Shown: positions 61,916 through 64,000 of the stretch, in pieces
How the letters are laid out: each line of letters begins with the position of its first letter
Position numbering within the stretch: position 1 is the first letter of the stretch
DNA from: Alteracholeplasma palmae J233
Lineage (GTDB): Bacteria; Bacillota_I; Bacilli_A; Acholeplasmatales; Acholeplasmataceae
Assembly: GCF_000968055.1 (NCBI RefSeq)
Contig: NC_022538.1
Coordinates: 1,089,499-1,153,498, forward strand
Reading direction: 5' to 3'
Length of the DNA stretch: 64,000 bases
Translations under genes and position numbers: made by a program
The notes under the pieces: model-generated
What the model was told of the DNA's origin: nothing
Database searches by the model: none
Seen by the model: only the letters and a program-made list of their open reading frames with translations

Positions 61916-63175
61916 CTACTTAGTTTTTCTAGTTCCTATAACAAATTTTTTGTTTTTTGTTTTTTTATAGTGATTAGGATTACTTGGTTTATTTTTTTTA
62001 TTATCATTTTGCTTATTATCTATTATATCATGAGTTTTAACATAAGTTTTTCCGTATGGATGATTTTCTATGCTAGTTAATTTATTTTTAATATGTTTTT
62101 CAATATCTATTAATAGATTTTTTTCTTCATCAGAACAAAAACTAATTGCTAGACCTAATTCTCCTGCTCGTCCTGTTCTTCCGATTCTATGAATATATGT
62201 TTCTGGTGTATCTGGCAAGTCGTAATTGATTACAAATGATAATTGTTTAATATCAAGACCTCTAGCAGCAATATCGGTTGCTACTAAGACCTGTGTCTTT
62301 CTATTCTTGAAATTTAGAAGAGCTCTTTCTCTTGCTGCTTGAGATTTATTTCCGTGAATAGGTTCTGCTGTAATATTATTTTTTAATAATTCTTTTACAA
62401 CTTTATTAGCACCATGTTTAGTTTTAGTAAAAACTAGTACTGAGTCCATGTTCAATTTCTTAATCAAATGGTTCAGTAATTCATTTTTATTATTTTTTGG
62501 TACTAAATAGAGTTCTTGTTTGATTGCATCTAGGGTTTTTGTAACAGGTGTTACTGCAATTCTTTCTGGATTCTTTAAAATAGAATTAGCAAATTCTTCA
62601 ATCTTTTTAGGCATTGTTGCTGAAAAAAGCATAGTTTGTCTCTTTTCTGGTACTTGCTTTAAAATCTTATAAATGTCTTTAATAAATCCCATATCAAGCA
62701 TTTGATCTGCTTCATCTAAAACTAAATATTCAATGTTTCTTAAATCAATAATTTTTTGACTCATAAGATCTAATAGTCTTCCAGGCGTAGCAATCAAGAC
62801 ATCAGTTCCTTTTTTAAGTGCATCTTCTTGTTTCTTTTGAGGAACACCACCATAGATAACATTTGTTCTTATTCTAATAAAGTAAGCATATTGAATAAAG
62901 TTTTCATATATTTGATTGGCTAATTCTCTTGTTGGTGTCAAAATTAATGCTCTAATTACTTTTTTATCATTTATATTTTGATTTAACATTTGTAATATTG
63001 GAATTGCAAATGCTGCAGTTTTACCAGTTCCAGTTTGTGCGCTACCTAAAATATCTTTTTTATCTAATAAAATAGGAATTGCCTTTTGTTGTATTTCTGT
63101 AGGCGTTAAATATCCAGTTTTTTCAATTGCCTTTAGTATTGGTGTATCTAATTTTAATTCTGTAAATGTATTCAT
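61916..63175 (-). CDS. DEAD-box RNA helicase, CshA/RhlE-like
   Basis: 419 residues. All motifs are present: F motif and Q motif (GYLTPTEIQQKAIP), SAQTGTGKTAAFAIP, PTRELANQI, TPGRLLDLM, VLDEADQML, SAT, RGLD and HRIGRTGRAG. A short basic tail (KKNKPSNPNHYKKTKNKKFVIGTRKTK) replaces longer domains. It should unwind RNA in ribosome assembly or mRNA decay. The product is probably cotranscribed with rlmD, 20 nt downstream. The ribosome binding site before ATG 63175 is weak. Confidence 0.93.
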   Translation of the reverse strand: MNTFTELKLDTPILKAIEKTGYLTPTEIQQKAIPILLDKKDILGSAQTGTGKTAAFAIPILQMLNQNINDKKVIRALILTPTRELANQIYENFIQYAYFIRIRTNVIYGGVPQKKQEDALKKGTDVLIATPGRLLDLMSQKIIDLRNIEYLVLDEADQMLDMGFIKDIYKILKQVPEKRQTMLFSATMPKKIEEFANSILKNPERIAVTPVTKTLDAIKQELYLVPKNNKNELLNHLIKKLNMDSVLVFTKTKHGANKVVKELLKNNITAEPIHGNKSQAARERALLNFKNRKTQVLVATDIAARGLDIKQLSFVINYDLPDTPETYIHRIGRTGRAGELGLAISFCSDEEKNLLIDIEKHIKNKLTSIENHPYGKTYVKTHDIIDNKQNDNKKNKPSNPNHYKKTKNKKFVIGTRKTK

Positions 63176-63201
63176 TTAATATCTCATTTCTTTATTTCAT
63201 T

Positions 63202-63226
63202 AAAAAAGGTGTTATATAAACACCTT
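63202..63226 (-). terminator. Terminator of the PatB-like gene
   Basis: AAGGTGTT (63206-63213) and AACACCTT (63219-63226) form a stem followed by six T on the minus strand. Confidence 0.8.
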
Positions 63227-63293
63227 CTATTGTCTTTATGACCTAATAGAGTATACCATACTTTTAATAAAATATAGAAAAGATAATATATAC

Positions 63294-64000
63294 TTATTCT
63301 TTAAATGCTATTAAAACTTCTTTTTCTAATCTATGAAGAACTTCCATAAGTGTTTTTTTATCACAAGCAATATTCATTCTTTGGTAATTATACCCTTCTT
63401 TTCCAAAAGATATTCCATCACTGAATTCTAGGTGACACTTAGTTTCTAAAAATACTTTAAGTGTCTCATGTTCTAATTTTAAGCCACTAAAATCTAACCA
63501 TACTAAATAAGTCCCTTCAAGCTTAGTTACTTTAACTTGTGGTAATTTTTCAGATATAAAACTGGTTAATATTTGGTAATTTTCTTCAATTAAACGAACA
63601 AAATTTTCTAACCATTTAGAGGCATTATTATATGCAAGTTCAACTGCTTTTAAACTTAGTATATTGCCCATATGAATGCCATTGTTTCCCATATTTTTAA
63701 CAAACTTTTCTCTTAATTCTTTGTCTTCAATGATAATATTTGCAACTTGTAACCCTCCCATATTAAATGCTTTACTAGGCGAAGTACAGATAATACTTTT
63801 TTTGTTTATTTTAGAAAAAACAGTGTGTTGATTATTATTTAATACTAAGTCATTATGTATTTCATCAGAAATAACAACAATATTATTTTCTATACATATT
63901 TGATTAATTCTTTGAAGTTCATCTAAGTTCCAAACTCTGCCAACTGGATTGTGGGGACTACATAAAATAAGCATTTTATTATTTTCTTTTTTAGCTTCAC
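63294..64000 (-). CDS. PatB/MalY-type PLP-dependent C-S lyase, N-terminus cut off
   Basis: The frame is open to the window edge (…EAKKENNKMLILCSPHNPVGRVW), so the first part of a roughly 390-residue protein is missing. Visible are the cofactor-binding CSPHNPVGRVW, VVISDEIHNDLV (Asp for the pyridine nitrogen), ICTSPSKAFNMGGLQVAN with the PLP lysine, and the C-terminal GYNYQRMNIACDKKTLMEVLHRL. These fit cystathionine beta-lyase/aminotransferase of the PatB-MalY group. It would release homocysteine or H2S from cystathionine or cysteine. Confidence 0.9.
   Translation of the reverse strand, partial: EAKKENNKMLILCSPHNPVGRVWNLDELQRINQICIENNIVVISDEIHNDLVLNNNQHTVFSKINKKSIICTSPSKAFNMGGLQVANIIIEDKELREKFVKNMGNNGIHMGNILSLKAVELAYNNASKWLENFVRLIEENYQILTSFISEKLPQVKVTKLEGTYLVWLDFSGLKLEHETLKVFLETKCHLEFSDGISFGKEGYNYQRMNIACDKKTLMEVLHRLEKEVLIAFKE

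Noticed and set aside
63202..63226. AAGGTGTT...AACACCTT looked like another copy of the 484/605 recombinase-type site
   Set aside because: The arms differ after AAGGTGT, the spacer is 5 bp not 2, and the T run and position after a stop codon mark it as a terminator.

Overview
The window is very A+T-rich, tightly packed Firmicutes/Mollicutes-type DNA. It best fits an Acholeplasma-like mollicute. Its proteins are Gram-positive in type (smpB-rnr, parE-parC, plsY, ribU under an FMN riboswitch, dbpA-type helicase). No cell-wall synthesis gene is seen, and glycolipid/phospholipid genes are present. UGA is used as a stop codon, several times in ATGA stop/start overlaps (for example 40009-40012 and 41311-41314) and inside terminator hairpins (3777-3779, 56947-56949). 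That argues against Mycoplasma/Spiroplasma, where UGA is Trp, and fits the Acholeplasma branch. The genus is an inference. No rRNA, tRNA, CRISPR array or insertion sequence was seen.

Layout. 1-1313: a gene-poor left end with a small serine recombinase and a pair of 19-bp inverted repeats that look like its target sites. 1320-3764: a YtrA-type GntR regulator with an ABC transporter and a candidate operator on its promoter. 3777-7884: hypothetical, GNAT, PAP2 phosphatase, smpB and rnr. 8041-12772: enolase (with a cre-like site), riboflavin ECF transporter, a membrane protein and phosphoglycerate mutase. 12889-16169: a 1067-residue pectate-lyase-like lipoprotein under a promoter flanked by two LacI/CcpA-like operators. 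16269-23616: parE-parC, a TGS-type nucleoside kinase and a degenerate Fic/winged-helix protein. 23682-28392: plsY with a structured leader, then small enzymes, mscS and rluF. 28403-30740: a CzrA-like repressor with a Zn/Cd-type P1B ATPase. 30878-34954: a MarR-controlled heterodimeric ABC exporter. 35035-40467: a compact six-gene housekeeping/salvage run. 40529-41723: a chromosomal ParA plus probable ribbon-helix-helix partner. 41754-46612: a GNAT-like protein, a GGDEF protein, a small membrane protein with a duplicated motif and a CtpE-like P-type ATPase. 46733-52197: plsC, a GT4 glycosyltransferase with a flippase-like protein, a HAD phosphatase and a DbpA-type helicase. 52268-60142: a CaCA exchanger and a KdpD/KdpE two-component system beside a Na,K-ATPase-like pump with a coupled unknown protein. 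60248-64000: a small protein, an RlmD-type methylase, a DEAD-box helicase and a PatB-like lyase cut by the window edge.

Themes. Ion homeostasis is over-represented: three different P-type ATPases, a Ca2+/Na+ exchanger, MscS and KdpDE. Membrane lipid synthesis (plsY, plsC, GT4 plus flippase) fits a wall-less cell. The most unusual items are the recombinase with its inverted sites, the KdpDE/P2-ATPase/unknown-protein cluster, the pectate-lyase lipoprotein, the ParA-RHH cassette and the Fic-like protein without a Fic active site.
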